DNA of 64,000 nt from Gemmatimonadaceae bacterium (GTDB lineage: Bacteria > Gemmatimonadota > Gemmatimonadetes > Gemmatimonadales > Gemmatimonadaceae), in contig WYBP01000020.1 in the NCBI GenBank assembly GCA_011525845.1, forward strand, positions 248,001-312,000. The letters are read 5' to 3'. A program made the position numbers and the translations under genes. The number at the start of each line of letters is the position of its first letter. Position 1 is the stretch's first letter. The notes beneath the pieces were generated by a model, which worked only from the letters and a program-made list of their open reading frames with translations, did not search any database and was not told the DNA's origin. This document shows positions 8,457 to 17,758 of the stretch, in pieces.

Positions 8457-9830
8457 CTAGCGGCCCTCCGGGACGATGAGCAGGGTCAGGGAATTCTCGG
8501 GGCGCACGTACGTCGCCGCCACGCGGCGCAGGTCGGCGACGGTCACCGCCTCGTAGCGCGCCGCATCGGCGTTGATGGCCTCGGGCGAGCCGAGGAACAT
8601 CGCCGCGTAGTGGACCGCCTCGGAGAGCGCGATCGCGGTCTGCCGGCCGAAGATGGTGCCCGAGCGCCAGGAGTTCTTGGCCTTGGTGAGCTCCTCCGCC
8701 GTGATCCCCTCCGCGGCGGTGCGCATCTCGCGGAGCAGGCTCCGGTGCAGCGTGTCCACGTCCACGCCCTGGTTCGCGATCACCAGTGCGCCGAACACCC
8801 CCGCGCCGCGCATCGGCCCGAAGGGATTGAAGAGCGCCTGCGCCGCCACCGCGACCTTCGCCTCGCGCACCAGCGCGCGGTTGAGCCGCGAGCTCTCGCC
8901 CGCCCCGAGGATCGTCGAGAGGAGTTCCAGCGCCGGATAGTCCGCATGCGACGGAGGCACGGCGCGGTATGCCGTGAGCACCGCCGGGAGGTTCGCGTTC
9001 CGGTCGGGGATCCGCTTCACCACCTCGCTCCCCGTCGCCGCCTGGGCGGCGCAGGTCACCGCCGGCACCGGCTTCCCGGCGGGGATCCCGCCGAAGTAGT
9101 CGCGCACCAGCTGCCGCGCCGTGGCCGGCCGGAAGTCGCCGGTGATCACGAGGATCGCGTTGTTCGGCGCGTAGTAGAGGTCGAAGAAGGCCTTCACGTC
9201 CTCCACCGTCGCCGCGTTCAGGTCGTCCATCGACCCGATGATCGAGTGCGAGTACGCGAAGCAGCGCTCCCGGTCGAACATCGTGGGGAGCGAGTCGACG
9301 AAGGCCGCGAAGTAGGGCTGGTTGTCGAAGCGGAGCCGCCGCTCCTCCTTCACCGCCTCCTGCTGGTTCTTCAGGTTCTCGGCCGTGATCGCCAGCGAGC
9401 GCATCCGGTCGGCCTCGAGCCAGAGGGCGAGGTTCAGCCGGTTGGAGGGGACCTCGTTGTAGTAGTTGGTGCGGTCGGGCTGGGTGGAGCCGTTGAGCGA
9501 GCCGCCGGCCCGCTCGATGAGCTGGCCGTGCTCCGCCTTCTGCACGTTCGCCGAGCCCTGGAACATCATGTGCTCGAAGAGGTGCGCGAAGCCGGTGCGG
9601 CCGGCGCGCTCGTTGCGCGAGCCGACGTCGTACCAGACGTTCACGGCCACCACCTGCGCCGTGTGGTCCTCGACCATGTGGACGCGGAGCCCGTTCGGGA
9701 GCGTGAACGACTCCACGCGCACGGGGCTCGGCTCCTGGGCCGCGAGGGGCGTGAGCCCCGGTGCCGCGAGCAGCGCGAGGGCGCCACTCACCATTCCATG
9801 GACGACGGGACTCAGCCAGCGCGATCGCAT
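8457..9830 (-). CDS. M16-family zinc peptidase, catalytic subunit
   Basis: A 457-residue exported zinc protease. The signal peptide covers about residues 1-32 (ending PLAAQ). The inverted zinc motif HLFEH is at 83-87, with the third ligand probably E162 or E163 in AVKEERRL, the normal spacing for pitrilysin-type enzymes. The segment GGSLNGSTQPDRTNYYNEVP is typical of bacterial M16B proteases. The ATG at 9830 was chosen because AGGAGAG lies 7 nt upstream and the signal peptide begins there. It lies 47 bp downstream of dut and abuts the inactive partner gene, so dut and the peptidase pair probably form one operon. The substrate is unknown. Confidence 0.88.
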   Translation of the reverse strand: MRSRWLSPVVHGMVSGALALLAAPGLTPLAAQEPSPVRVESFTLPNGLRVHMVEDHTAQVVAVNVWYDVGSRNERAGRTGFAHLFEHMMFQGSANVQKAEHGQLIERAGGSLNGSTQPDRTNYYNEVPSNRLNLALWLEADRMRSLAITAENLKNQQEAVKEERRLRFDNQPYFAAFVDSLPTMFDRERCFAYSHSIIGSMDDLNAATVEDVKAFFDLYYAPNNAILVITGDFRPATARQLVRDYFGGIPAGKPVPAVTCAAQAATGSEVVKRIPDRNANLPAVLTAYRAVPPSHADYPALELLSTILGAGESSRLNRALVREAKVAVAAQALFNPFGPMRGAGVFGALVIANQGVDVDTLHRSLLREMRTAAEGITAEELTKAKNSWRSGTIFGRQTAIALSEAVHYAAMFLGSPEAINADAARYEAVTVADLRRVAATYVRPENSLTLLIVPEGR

Positions 9831-9877
9831 CGCATCTCTCCTGCGGATGATGGACGTCAGGGGTGGACGGGTCTGGG

Positions 9878-10381
9878 TCAACTGCCGGTGGATCCGAAGC
9901 CGCCGGCACGGTCGGTGGTGCGCGTGACGCGCCCCTCGGTGAACGGCAACGTCTCGAAGCGGGTGAGCACCAGCTGCGCGATCCGCTCACCGTGCCGCAC
10001 GGTCATCGGGGCGGTCCCGCCGTTCTTCACCGGCACGCACCACTCGTCGGGATAGTCGGCATCGATGGTCCCCGGGCTGTTGACGATCACGAGGTCCGTC
10101 TTGAGGCTCGTCCCCGAGCGGGGACGCACCTGCGCTTCATACCCCTCAGGGAGCCGGGCGCGGAACCCCAGCGGGAGGAGGGCCTTCTCGCCGGGCCCGA
10201 GCACCACGTGCGAACCCTCCGGGTCGGCGCCCACGGGACGCGCCTCGGCGACCCCCGCGACGAAGACCCGCACGCTGCCGCCGCTGAGGCAGACCGCGAG
10301 GTCGTGGCCGGCGCTGGCGGCGGTCGCCCGCCGCGGCGGGACCACGCCGGCATGGAGCGGCTCGAAGATGATCTCGGGCAT
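9878..10381 (-). CDS. dut: dUTP diphosphatase (trimeric dUTPase)
   Basis: A 167-residue protein with all five dUTPase motifs recognisable: motif I around HDLAVCL, motif II RPRSGTS, motif III NSPGTIDADYPDEW with the catalytic aspartate, motif IV RIAQLVL, and the glycine-rich C-terminal motif V DRAGGFGSTG. It hydrolyses dUTP to dUMP and pyrophosphate, keeping uracil out of DNA and supplying dUMP for thymidylate synthesis. An insertion (VFVAGVAEARPVGADPEG) separates motifs I and II, so the protein is slightly longer than the usual 145-155 residues. It is the first gene of the dut-M16 operon and divergent from a secreted protein gene. Confidence 0.93.
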   Translation of the reverse strand: MPEIIFEPLHAGVVPPRRATAASAGHDLAVCLSGGSVRVFVAGVAEARPVGADPEGSHVVLGPGEKALLPLGFRARLPEGYEAQVRPRSGTSLKTDLVIVNSPGTIDADYPDEWCVPVKNGGTAPMTVRHGERIAQLVLTRFETLPFTEGRVTRTTDRAGGFGSTGS

Positions 10382-10456
10382 GACTCCCGTAAACTACTCG
10401 GTGCGCCGCCGGGGCGAGGGCGACACTTCGCGCCCCGGACCGGGTATCATGCACCC

Positions 10457-12220
10457 GTGACCACCCCCCGATCCGGCCTCCTCGCGGCGCTCATCGTGTG
10501 CGCCCTGCTCGCTCCCCGCGCCCCGGCCCACGCGCAGGACACGACGATCTACGCCAAGCCGCTGATCCAGGACCCCCGCGAGGTCGGGATCGCCGCGCAG
10601 GCGGAGTTCGAGCGCTTCCGCCGCGCGCACCTGCCCAAGTTCGACGGGCGCCGGCCAAGCTCGTGCCAGGAGCAGGTCGGGCGCTTCTGCTACTGGTACG
10701 ATGAGCGGGACCGGGAGCTGCCGAAGGAGCTCCCCGAGGTGACGCAGGCGCGCGAGCGGCTGCTCCGGGTCCTCGACTCCGTGGGCACGCTGCAACCCGG
10801 GGACAACTGGATCAGCGGCCAGCGGGTGCGCTACCTGCTCGAGGCGGGACGCCCCGAGGAGGCCCTGAAGGTGGCGCGCAGCTGCACCTCCGTCGGCTGG
10901 TGGTGCGACGCGATCACGGGGCTGAGCCTCCACGAACTCCGCCGGTACGCCGAGGCCGAGGCGACCTTCGAGAAGGTGCTGGCCGCGATGGGCACGCGGG
11001 AGCGCTGCACCTGGCGCAGCATGGTCCCCTACCTCGACGACGACACGCGCCGGCAGTACAACCGGAACGACTGCGGCACCGCCGAGCGGGAGGCGTTCGA
11101 GGCGAAGCTCTGGTGGCTGGCGCGCACGCGCTACGGACTCGACGGGAACGACTCGCGCACCGAGCACTTCTCCCGCCTCACGTACGTGGAGCTCGTGCGC
11201 AACGCGCCCTCGGCGCACCAGTTCGGCTTCGACGAGAGCGAACGCGAACTCCTGATCCGTTTCGGATGGCAGCGGGCCTGGTCGCAGGACGGCTACGTGC
11301 GCGGAGGATTCGACGGCGACCGCGGTGCCATCCCGAACGTGGTCGGCCACGAGGCGGTGCCCGCGCACCGCTTCATCCCGCCCTGGGAGGTGGTCGCGAG
11401 CCCGGCCACCTCGGATTCCACGGAATGGGCCGTCCAGCTCCCTCCGGTGGTGGCACGCTACCACCCGGCGTACGCGGCGAACCTGAAGATGCTGGAGCAT
11501 CAGCAGGCGCTCTTCCGCCGTGGCGACACGGCGCTCGTGGTGCTCGCGTACGACGTGTCCGGGGTCCCGGAGATGATGGGGCAGACGCTCGACGTCGCAC
11601 TCGCCCTCACGCCGGGCGTGAAGCCGACCGGCACCGTGAGCCTCGCCCGCGACGCGCGCGCGAAGGGGACGATCACGGCGCGCGCGCCCTGGGGCGCCCT
11701 GCTCATGAGCGCCGAGGTCGCGGCCGAAGGGTCCTCGACACTCGCGCGGGCCCGCTACGGGATCCGTCCGCCCTACGCCATGGGCGCGCGCGTCTCGCTC
11801 TCGGACCTGCTCTTCTACTCGCCATACGGCGAGTTCCCCACCACGGTGGAGGAAGTGCTCCCGCACGCCCTCGCCACGCAGCGCATCCGGTCGAGCCAGC
11901 CGCTCGGCGTCTACTGGGAGGCGTACAACACGAATCCGGACGGGGAGCGGATGAAGATCTCCCTCACCGTGGTGCCGGAGACCGAGGAGACCGGATTCCT
12001 CGCGCGGAGCGCGCGCGCGTTGCGGCTCTCCCGCGAGGCGCAGCCGGTGAGCGTGGGCGCCGAGGACTTCTCGGCGCGCGGCAGCCGGACCTCGCCCCGT
12101 GCCCTGCAGCTCGACATCTCCACCCTCAAGCCCGGCGACTACCTCGTGCAGCTGGAGATCGATGTCGCGGGTCAGTATGTGATACGCGCGGATCGGCGAA
12201 TCGTCGTTACCGGACCCTGA
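10457..12220 (+). CDS. secreted protein of unknown function, possible helical-repeat N-terminus
   Basis: A 587-residue exported protein with a signal peptide over about residues 1-24 (LLAALIVCALL ... AHAQ). Residues about 90-190 contain helical repeats with TPR-like residues (ALKVARSC, LRRYAEAEATFEKVLA). A middle segment, GLDGNDSRTEHFSRLTYVELV, resembles regions seen in GWxTD-type proteins of Gemmatimonadota, but I do not see the GWxTD motif itself. The C-terminal half is beta-rich. Six or more cysteines suggest disulfides in the periplasm. The GTG at 10457 was chosen because it starts the signal peptide; the nearby ATG is out of frame. TATCAT lies 7 nt before the GTG. No function is proposed. 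Confidence 0.75.
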   Translation: MTTPRSGLLAALIVCALLAPRAPAHAQDTTIYAKPLIQDPREVGIAAQAEFERFRRAHLPKFDGRRPSSCQEQVGRFCYWYDERDRELPKELPEVTQARERLLRVLDSVGTLQPGDNWISGQRVRYLLEAGRPEEALKVARSCTSVGWWCDAITGLSLHELRRYAEAEATFEKVLAAMGTRERCTWRSMVPYLDDDTRRQYNRNDCGTAEREAFEAKLWWLARTRYGLDGNDSRTEHFSRLTYVELVRNAPSAHQFGFDESERELLIRFGWQRAWSQDGYVRGGFDGDRGAIPNVVGHEAVPAHRFIPPWEVVASPATSDSTEWAVQLPPVVARYHPAYAANLKMLEHQQALFRRGDTALVVLAYDVSGVPEMMGQTLDVALALTPGVKPTGTVSLARDARAKGTITARAPWGALLMSAEVAAEGSSTLARARYGIRPPYAMGARVSLSDLLFYSPYGEFPTTVEEVLPHALATQRIRSSQPLGVYWEAYNTNPDGERMKISLTVVPETEETGFLARSARALRLSREAQPVSVGAEDFSARGSRTSPRALQLDISTLKPGDYLVQLEIDVAGQYVIRADRRIVVTGP

Positions 12221-12278
12221 CGATAGATTGCACCTGCGTCCCCGCCGGGGCCGCCCCCTCCATCCCCGCAGAACCGTC

Positions 12279-13283
12279 GTGATCTCAACGCTCCACCGTT
12301 CCCTTCCCGCGCTCGCCCTCGCGGTGCTGGTCGGCGTACCCGCCGACTCCGCCGCGCAGGTCCCGGACTCCGTTCCCGTGCCCGCCAAGGCGCCCGCTCC
12401 GGCCGCGGAGGCGCGCCGGCCTCTGACGGCGGAGCAGATCGCCGTCGCGCGCCGCGACTCGGTGCTGGACGCGCTCTGGCCCGTGAAGGGGCCGGAGCCC
12501 CTCCCCGGGGCGATCCTCCCGGAGAAGCGCATCATCGCGTATTACGGCAACCCCCTCTCCAAGCGGATGGGCGTGCTCGGCGAGTACCCGACCGACACGA
12601 TGCTCGCGATGCTGGACGCCGAGGTGCGCGCGTGGGAGGAGGCCGACCCCTCGACCCCGGTCCAGCCCGCGCTGCACCTGATCGCCGTGGTGGCGCAGGC
12701 ATCGCCCGGGCGCGACGGGAAGTACCGGCTCCGGATGGCGGACACGCTCATCGAGCGCGTGGCCTCCTGGGCCGCGATGCGGAACGCGCTCGTCTTCCTG
12801 GACGTGCAGGTGGGGCTCTCCACGCTGCAGGAGGAGCTCCCGCGCCTGGCCTCCTTCCTCGTGCGACCCAACTTCCACCTGGGGATCGACCCCGAGTTCT
12901 CGATGAAGAACGGCGGGATCCCGGGGCAGCGGATCGGCACCTTCGACGCCGAGGACATCAACTACGCCACCAAGTTCCTCGGTGACCTGGTGACGAACCA
13001 CAAGCTGCCGCCGAAGATCCTCGTGGTGCACCGCTTCACCAAGCGCGGCGTGACCAACTACGAGAGGATCACGCTCTCGAGCGAGGTGCAGATCGTGATG
13101 CACATGGACGGCTTCGGCACGCCGGTGCTCAAGCGGAGCACCTTCCGGCAGTTCATCAAGGCGGAGCCGGTGCAGTTCGTGGGGTGGAAGCAGTTCTACA
13201 AGCCCAAGAACGACAACCCGCGCACGACCATCGCCGAGATCCTGCGCCTGAACCCGAAGGTGCTGTACATCCAGTACCAGTAG
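12279..13283 (+). CDS. conserved secreted protein of unknown function
   Basis: A 334-residue exported protein. The signal peptide runs to about residue 24 (ALALAVLVGVPADSAAQ), then an Ala/Pro linker. The body begins RIIAYYGNPLSKRMGVLGEYPTD and includes FLDVQVGLSTLQEELPRL and HLGIDPEFSMKNGGIPGQRIGTFDAEDIN. The pattern of alternating hydrophobic strands ending in acidic residues, together with IGTFDAEDIN, suggests a TIM-barrel-like fold, perhaps glycosidase-related, but no catalytic pair can be assigned. The GTG at 12279 starts the signal peptide; an upstream TTG would add arginine-rich sequence. It lies 58 bp after the preceding secreted protein gene on the same strand. Confidence 0.78.
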   Translation: MISTLHRSLPALALAVLVGVPADSAAQVPDSVPVPAKAPAPAAEARRPLTAEQIAVARRDSVLDALWPVKGPEPLPGAILPEKRIIAYYGNPLSKRMGVLGEYPTDTMLAMLDAEVRAWEEADPSTPVQPALHLIAVVAQASPGRDGKYRLRMADTLIERVASWAAMRNALVFLDVQVGLSTLQEELPRLASFLVRPNFHLGIDPEFSMKNGGIPGQRIGTFDAEDINYATKFLGDLVTNHKLPPKILVVHRFTKRGVTNYERITLSSEVQIVMHMDGFGTPVLKRSTFRQFIKAEPVQFVGWKQFYKPKNDNPRTTIAEILRLNPKVLYIQYQ

Positions 13284-13352
13284 CCGAGACCAGCGCCCAG
13301 CAGCCGGTCCCGCTCGCGCGGCGCCCAGCCCTTCCCCACCCCGGAGTCCGAC

Positions 13353-13817
13353 ATGCTTCGCCGCTCCCTGCAGGTCCTCGCCGTCGCGCTGGTCACCTCG
13401 ACTCCTGCACTGGCACAGGTGCCTGGACTCGACATCCGGCTGGGAGCGCACGCGGCGATGCCCACCGCGGAACTCGGCGACTTCTACGACGCGGGCTTCG
13501 GCGTGTACGGCCGCGTGGGGATGCCGGTGGGACCGGTGAAGCTGATGGCGAGCGCCACGTGGAACCGGCTGCGCGGGATCGAGGGCGCCGGGACCACCGA
13601 CCTCGATGTCGTGAGTGGGCAGGTGGGCCCGCACTTCTCCACGGCCCTGCTCGACATCGGTCTCGAGGCGGCGTACTTCAGCCAGTTCCAGGAGCTGGGC
13701 ATCGCCCCGAACGTCTCGGTGAAGCTGCTCCGGTACGAGATCACGGCGAGCTACAACACCACCTTCCAGGATCCGAAGGGGAGCTGGTTGACGTTCGGGG
13801 TCGGGCTTCGGTTCTAG
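13353..13817 (+). CDS. small outer-membrane beta-barrel-like protein
   Basis: A 154-residue exported protein with a signal peptide (ALVTSTPALAQ) at residues 1-22. The mature part shows alternating hydrophobic/polar strands with aromatic girdle residues and glycine turns. It ends in GVGLRF, the terminal phenylalanine pattern recognised for outer-membrane insertion. The length suits an eight-stranded barrel. No enzymatic motif is visible; a structural or porin-like role is only inference. It is the last of three genes for exported proteins on this strand and is followed by a hairpin. Confidence 0.7.
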   Translation: MLRRSLQVLAVALVTSTPALAQVPGLDIRLGAHAAMPTAELGDFYDAGFGVYGRVGMPVGPVKLMASATWNRLRGIEGAGTTDLDVVSGQVGPHFSTALLDIGLEAAYFSQFQELGIAPNVSVKLLRYEITASYNTTFQDPKGSWLTFGVGLRF

Positions 13818-13819
13818 GG

Positions 13820-13851
13820 GGCGGCTCGACGCCCGAGCGTCGCGTGCCGCC
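13820..13851. terminator. hairpin between convergent genes
   Basis: GGCGGC (13820-13825) pairs with GCCGCC (13846-13851). Inside it CGACGC pairs with GCGTCG around a CCGA loop. It fills the 36 bp gap between the converging barrel and zinc-ribbon genes. No U-tract is present, so termination is inferred from position. Confidence 0.45.
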
Positions 13852-13853
13852 GA

Positions 13854-14453
13854 CTACTGGGTGAGCGAGACGCCGAGCACGCCGTCCGAGCGTGCGAAGA
13901 TGCGTCCGCTCGGGTCGTAGAAGACGATCCGGCGCTTGCGCCCCTCGACGATCTCGTCGGCGCGCGCGAACTGCTGCGCCAGGGCGAGCTGCCCCTCGAC
14001 CTGCCCGGGGAAGGTGCGCGCCTCGTAGCTCACGAACACCTCGTCGGCCTGCGTCTCCACCTGGGCCGTCTCGCGCGTCTGCTTGACGAGCGCGAGGGCC
14101 TCCTCGCGCGTCATCGGCGCGGTGATGATGTTCGCCGGGACGGTGCCCGGGGGCGAGGTCACGGACGCCGGGCGGTCGCTCAGGTACCAGATGAGCGCGA
14201 CGACGATGATGCCGAACCCGCTCCAGCGCACGACCGGCGACTGCCGCTTGATGAACGCCGCGACGCCGGCGGCCGCGTTGTTGATCGAGGTGGCGGCGCC
14301 TCCCCCCGGCCCGGAGACCGCGCTGGACGCACCCGTGGGGCGCCGCGCCGCCGTCGAGCCGCGCTTCGCGGGCGCGTCGACCGGGTACGGCGTGAAGCAG
14401 TACGGGCAGACGCGCTGGTTGCTGCTTTCCTTGTTGCAGGCGCTACAGACCAT
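13854..14453 (-). CDS. zinc-ribbon, single-pass membrane protein of unknown function
   Basis: A 199-residue protein. The N-terminus carries a zinc ribbon, with cysteines C3, C6, C16 and C19 in two CxxC pairs. A Gly/Ala/Ser-rich linker follows, then one membrane helix (about 78-94, FGIIVVALIWYL). The C-terminal domain (about 110-199) contains MTREEALALVKQTRE and ends near the stop codon with a small beta region. The predicted topology is a cytoplasmic ribbon and a periplasmic C-terminal domain. The function is not recognised. It lies downstream of the rhomboid gene on the same strand, 162 bp away. That gap contains a small hairpin with CACTC/GAGTG arms near 14574-14595 but no clear promoter. 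Confidence 0.72.
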   Translation of the reverse strand: MVCSACNKESSNQRVCPYCFTPYPVDAPAKRGSTAARRPTGASSAVSGPGGGAATSINNAAAGVAAFIKRQSPVVRWSGFGIIVVALIWYLSDRPASVTSPPGTVPANIITAPMTREEALALVKQTRETAQVETQADEVFVSYEARTFPGQVEGQLALAQQFARADEIVEGRKRRIVFYDPSGRIFARSDGVLGVSLTQ

Positions 14454-14615
14454 CGCCGGGACCTACCTCGGGTGAGCGCCCATCCAGGGGCGGGAGAGCG
14501 GCGGTTCCTTCCGCCAGCCGAAGTATCACCAATTCCCGGGGTGAACTGAAGGCTTTTCCCTACACGCCGTCACTCTGTGTGAGTGCGCGTGACGCGAGGC
14601 GCGTGCTGCGCGGTG

Positions 14616-15395
14616 CTACTGGGTCCAGGACTTCCGGTCGTCCGGGGGCACGAAGTTGGAGAGGAAGAGCTTCTCCGCCGCCGTCAGGCTCCCGAGCCCC
14701 TCGGCGCTGATCTTGTCGAGGATGCGGTTCACCTCCTCGCGCGAGAGCTCGTGCACCCCGTCGAGGTTCAGGCTGCTGAGGTTCTGCTTGATGGAGCGCT
14801 GGGCGGCCTTGGGGACGGCCGTGACCCGGTCCTTGAAGCGGCGCGCGCTGGAGAAGCGCTCGAGGGCCCAGAGGTAGACCGCGGCGCCAAGGTAGCCCCC
14901 CAGGTGCGCGAAGTCCGCCACCCCGCCGCGGGAGCCGCCGAATCCGGAGTAGAGCGAGAGTGCCGTGGTGATCACCACGAGGAGCCAGGCCTCGATCGGG
15001 AGCACCCCCCAGATGTAGATGCGCTCGCGGGGCCAGTAGCGGGCGAAGGCGAGCATCACGCCGAACACCCCGCCCGAGGCGCCGATGATGCTGGCGTTGA
15101 AGGCCATGATCGCCGAGAGGGCTGCCCCCGTGGCCCCGGCCGTGAAGTAGAGGATCACGAAGCGCCGGGAGCCGAGCCGTTCCTCCACGCGCGAGCCGAA
15201 GAAGAAGAGCCCGATCATGTTGAACAGGATGTGCGTGAACGACCCGTGGACGAACATGTGCGTGAGCACCGTCCAGGGTTCGAGGAGCGCGAAGCGCGGG
15301 GTGAACGCCAGCAGCACCGTCAGCCAGGGCCAGAGGTACTGGAGGGCGAAGACCACCACGTTGGCGACCAGGAGGCGCCGGACCCACGTCGTCAT
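14616..15395 (-). CDS. rhomboid family intramembrane serine protease
   Basis: A 259-residue membrane protein with six hydrophobic helices. The catalytic serine is in GASGGVFG and the histidine in FAHLGGYLG. The HILFNMIGLFFFG segment supplies the HxxxN oxyanion residues on helix 2, and TVLTHMFVHGSFTH is the usual preceding loop. Rhomboids cleave transmembrane helices of other membrane proteins. A cytoplasmic C-terminal tail of about 80 residues (VNRILDKISAEGLGSLTAAEKLFL) resembles the tail helices of many bacterial rhomboids. The ATG at 15395 was chosen because the first membrane helix begins there; longer reading would enter the hairpin and tRNA. No strong ribosome binding site is seen. Confidence 0.9.
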   Translation of the reverse strand: MTTWVRRLLVANVVVFALQYLWPWLTVLLAFTPRFALLEPWTVLTHMFVHGSFTHILFNMIGLFFFGSRVEERLGSRRFVILYFTAGATGAALSAIMAFNASIIGASGGVFGVMLAFARYWPRERIYIWGVLPIEAWLLVVITTALSLYSGFGGSRGGVADFAHLGGYLGAAVYLWALERFSSARRFKDRVTAVPKAAQRSIKQNLSSLNLDGVHELSREEVNRILDKISAEGLGSLTAAEKLFLSNFVPPDDRKSWTQ

Positions 15396-15431
15396 GAGGG
15401 AAAGGTAATCGGGGGTGGCGAGGGGCTGGAA

Positions 15432-15475
15432 CGCACTGGCGGCGCACCCTCGACTGAGGATGCGCCGCCAGTGCG
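15432..15475 (-). terminator. 15 bp stem-loop after tRNA-Pro
   Basis: Arms at 15432-15446 and 15461-15475 are perfect 15 bp complements. Inside, CCTC and GAGG pair around GACT, extending the stem after one mismatch. It lies 22 bp past the 3' end of the tRNA gene and 36 bp before the rhomboid start. It is probably the tRNA terminator; no long U-tract follows. Confidence 0.6.
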
Positions 15476-15497
15476 TGATCTCTGCGTTGTCCAACAT

Positions 15498-15570
15498 CGG
15501 GACGGCGGGATTCGAACCCGCGACCCCCTGAACCCCATTCAGGTGCGCTACCGGGCTGCGCTACGTCCCG
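15498..15570 (-). tRNA. tRNA-Pro (anticodon GGG)
   Basis: A 73-nt cloverleaf read on the minus strand. The acceptor arms CGGGACG and CGTCCCG pair fully, including the C1-G72 pair typical of bacterial tRNA-Pro. The anticodon stem CCTGA/TCAGG encloses the loop ATGGGGT, giving anticodon GGG. The T arm is GCGGG-TTCGAAT-CCCGC. The 3' CCA is not encoded. It reads CCC proline codons, which are frequent in this GC-rich DNA. Confidence 0.95.
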
Positions 15571-15684
15571 TCCGCCGCGATACGCCTACGGTGCGGACAG
15601 AGGGCGGAATCTAGGCCGACATCCCCCGCGCGTCTACGGGCAATGTCGATCCCACGCCCCCGGACGCCACGCGACGGCGGCCGC

Positions 15685-15711
15685 TCAAGTGCCCCTCCGA
15701 GCGCCCGATAC
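15685..15711 (+). promoter_or_regulatory. sigma-28 (FliA-type) promoter of the PilZ-kinase operon
   Basis: TCAA (15685-15688), 15 bp spacer, CCCGATAC (15704-15711). This matches the flagellar sigma-28 pattern TAAA-N15-GCCGATAA and the other seven boxes in this window. The start site would be about 30 nt before the PilZ ATG. Confidence 0.65.
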
Positions 15712-15749
15712 TTCATCCCGAGGAGTCCCGTTCGCACCCACTTCCCGAG

Positions 15750-16123
15750 ATGACCGACCCCCTCCGCAGGCCGGATCCCGACGCGTCGAACCGTCGCGCC
15801 CACTACCGCATCCAGTACCCGGTGCTCGACCGGCCTGGGTTCCGCGCGGGCGCGCTCGAGGGGCTCGTGAACGACTGCTCGGAGACCGGCGTGCGCGTGG
15901 CCATCACGGGATCCATCCCCTCCGACCTGACGCTGGCCCCCCACGACCGCATCTCCGGGGAGATCCGCTTCACCCACGGCGAGGTCGAACCCGTAGAGGG
16001 CGAGGTCGTGCGCTTCGACCGCAAGACGCTGATCCTCCACCTCGACACGGGCACCCTCCCCTTCGGCCGCATCATCAAGGAGCAGCGCTGGCTCCGGCAA
16101 CGCTACCCGATGAGGGACGGCCG

Positions 16124-16127
<4 letters not shown>
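15750..16127 (+). CDS. PilZ domain protein, probable c-di-GMP receptor
   Basis: A 125-residue single-domain protein. The two c-di-GMP binding elements are present: the arginine motif RRAHYR (about 15-20) and DCSETGVRV (about 43-51), corresponding to RxxxR and D/NxSxxG. PilZ proteins bind c-di-GMP and alter partner proteins; flagellar examples act as brakes or bias motors. The gene is preceded by a sigma-28-type promoter and its TGA overlaps the start region of a hybrid kinase gene, so both appear to be in the motility regulon. A receiver-EAL phosphodiesterase about 10 kb away has the same promoter type. The partner is unknown. Confidence 0.85.
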
Positions 16128-17674
<1,547 letters not shown>

Positions 17675-17723
17675 GCGGCAGCGCCGACTGAGCCGCCCTC
17701 CCGGGGCTGGCGCAAACCCGGAC

Positions 17724-17750
17724 TCAACCGTCGCGGGCCGCCGCCGATAC
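17724..17750 (+). promoter_or_regulatory. sigma-28 (FliA-type) promoter of hybrid kinase gene
   Basis: TCAA (17724-17727), 15 bp spacer, GCCGATAC (17743-17750): the cleanest match to the sigma-28 pattern in the window. The -10 box ends 8 nt before the ATG, so the transcript would be nearly leaderless. Confidence 0.7.
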
Positions 17751-17758
17751 TCCGAGTC

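Noticed and set aside
12279-13283. Assignment of the secreted protein as a glycoside hydrolase
   Set aside because: The strand pattern is suggestive but no catalytic pair or family motif could be identified.
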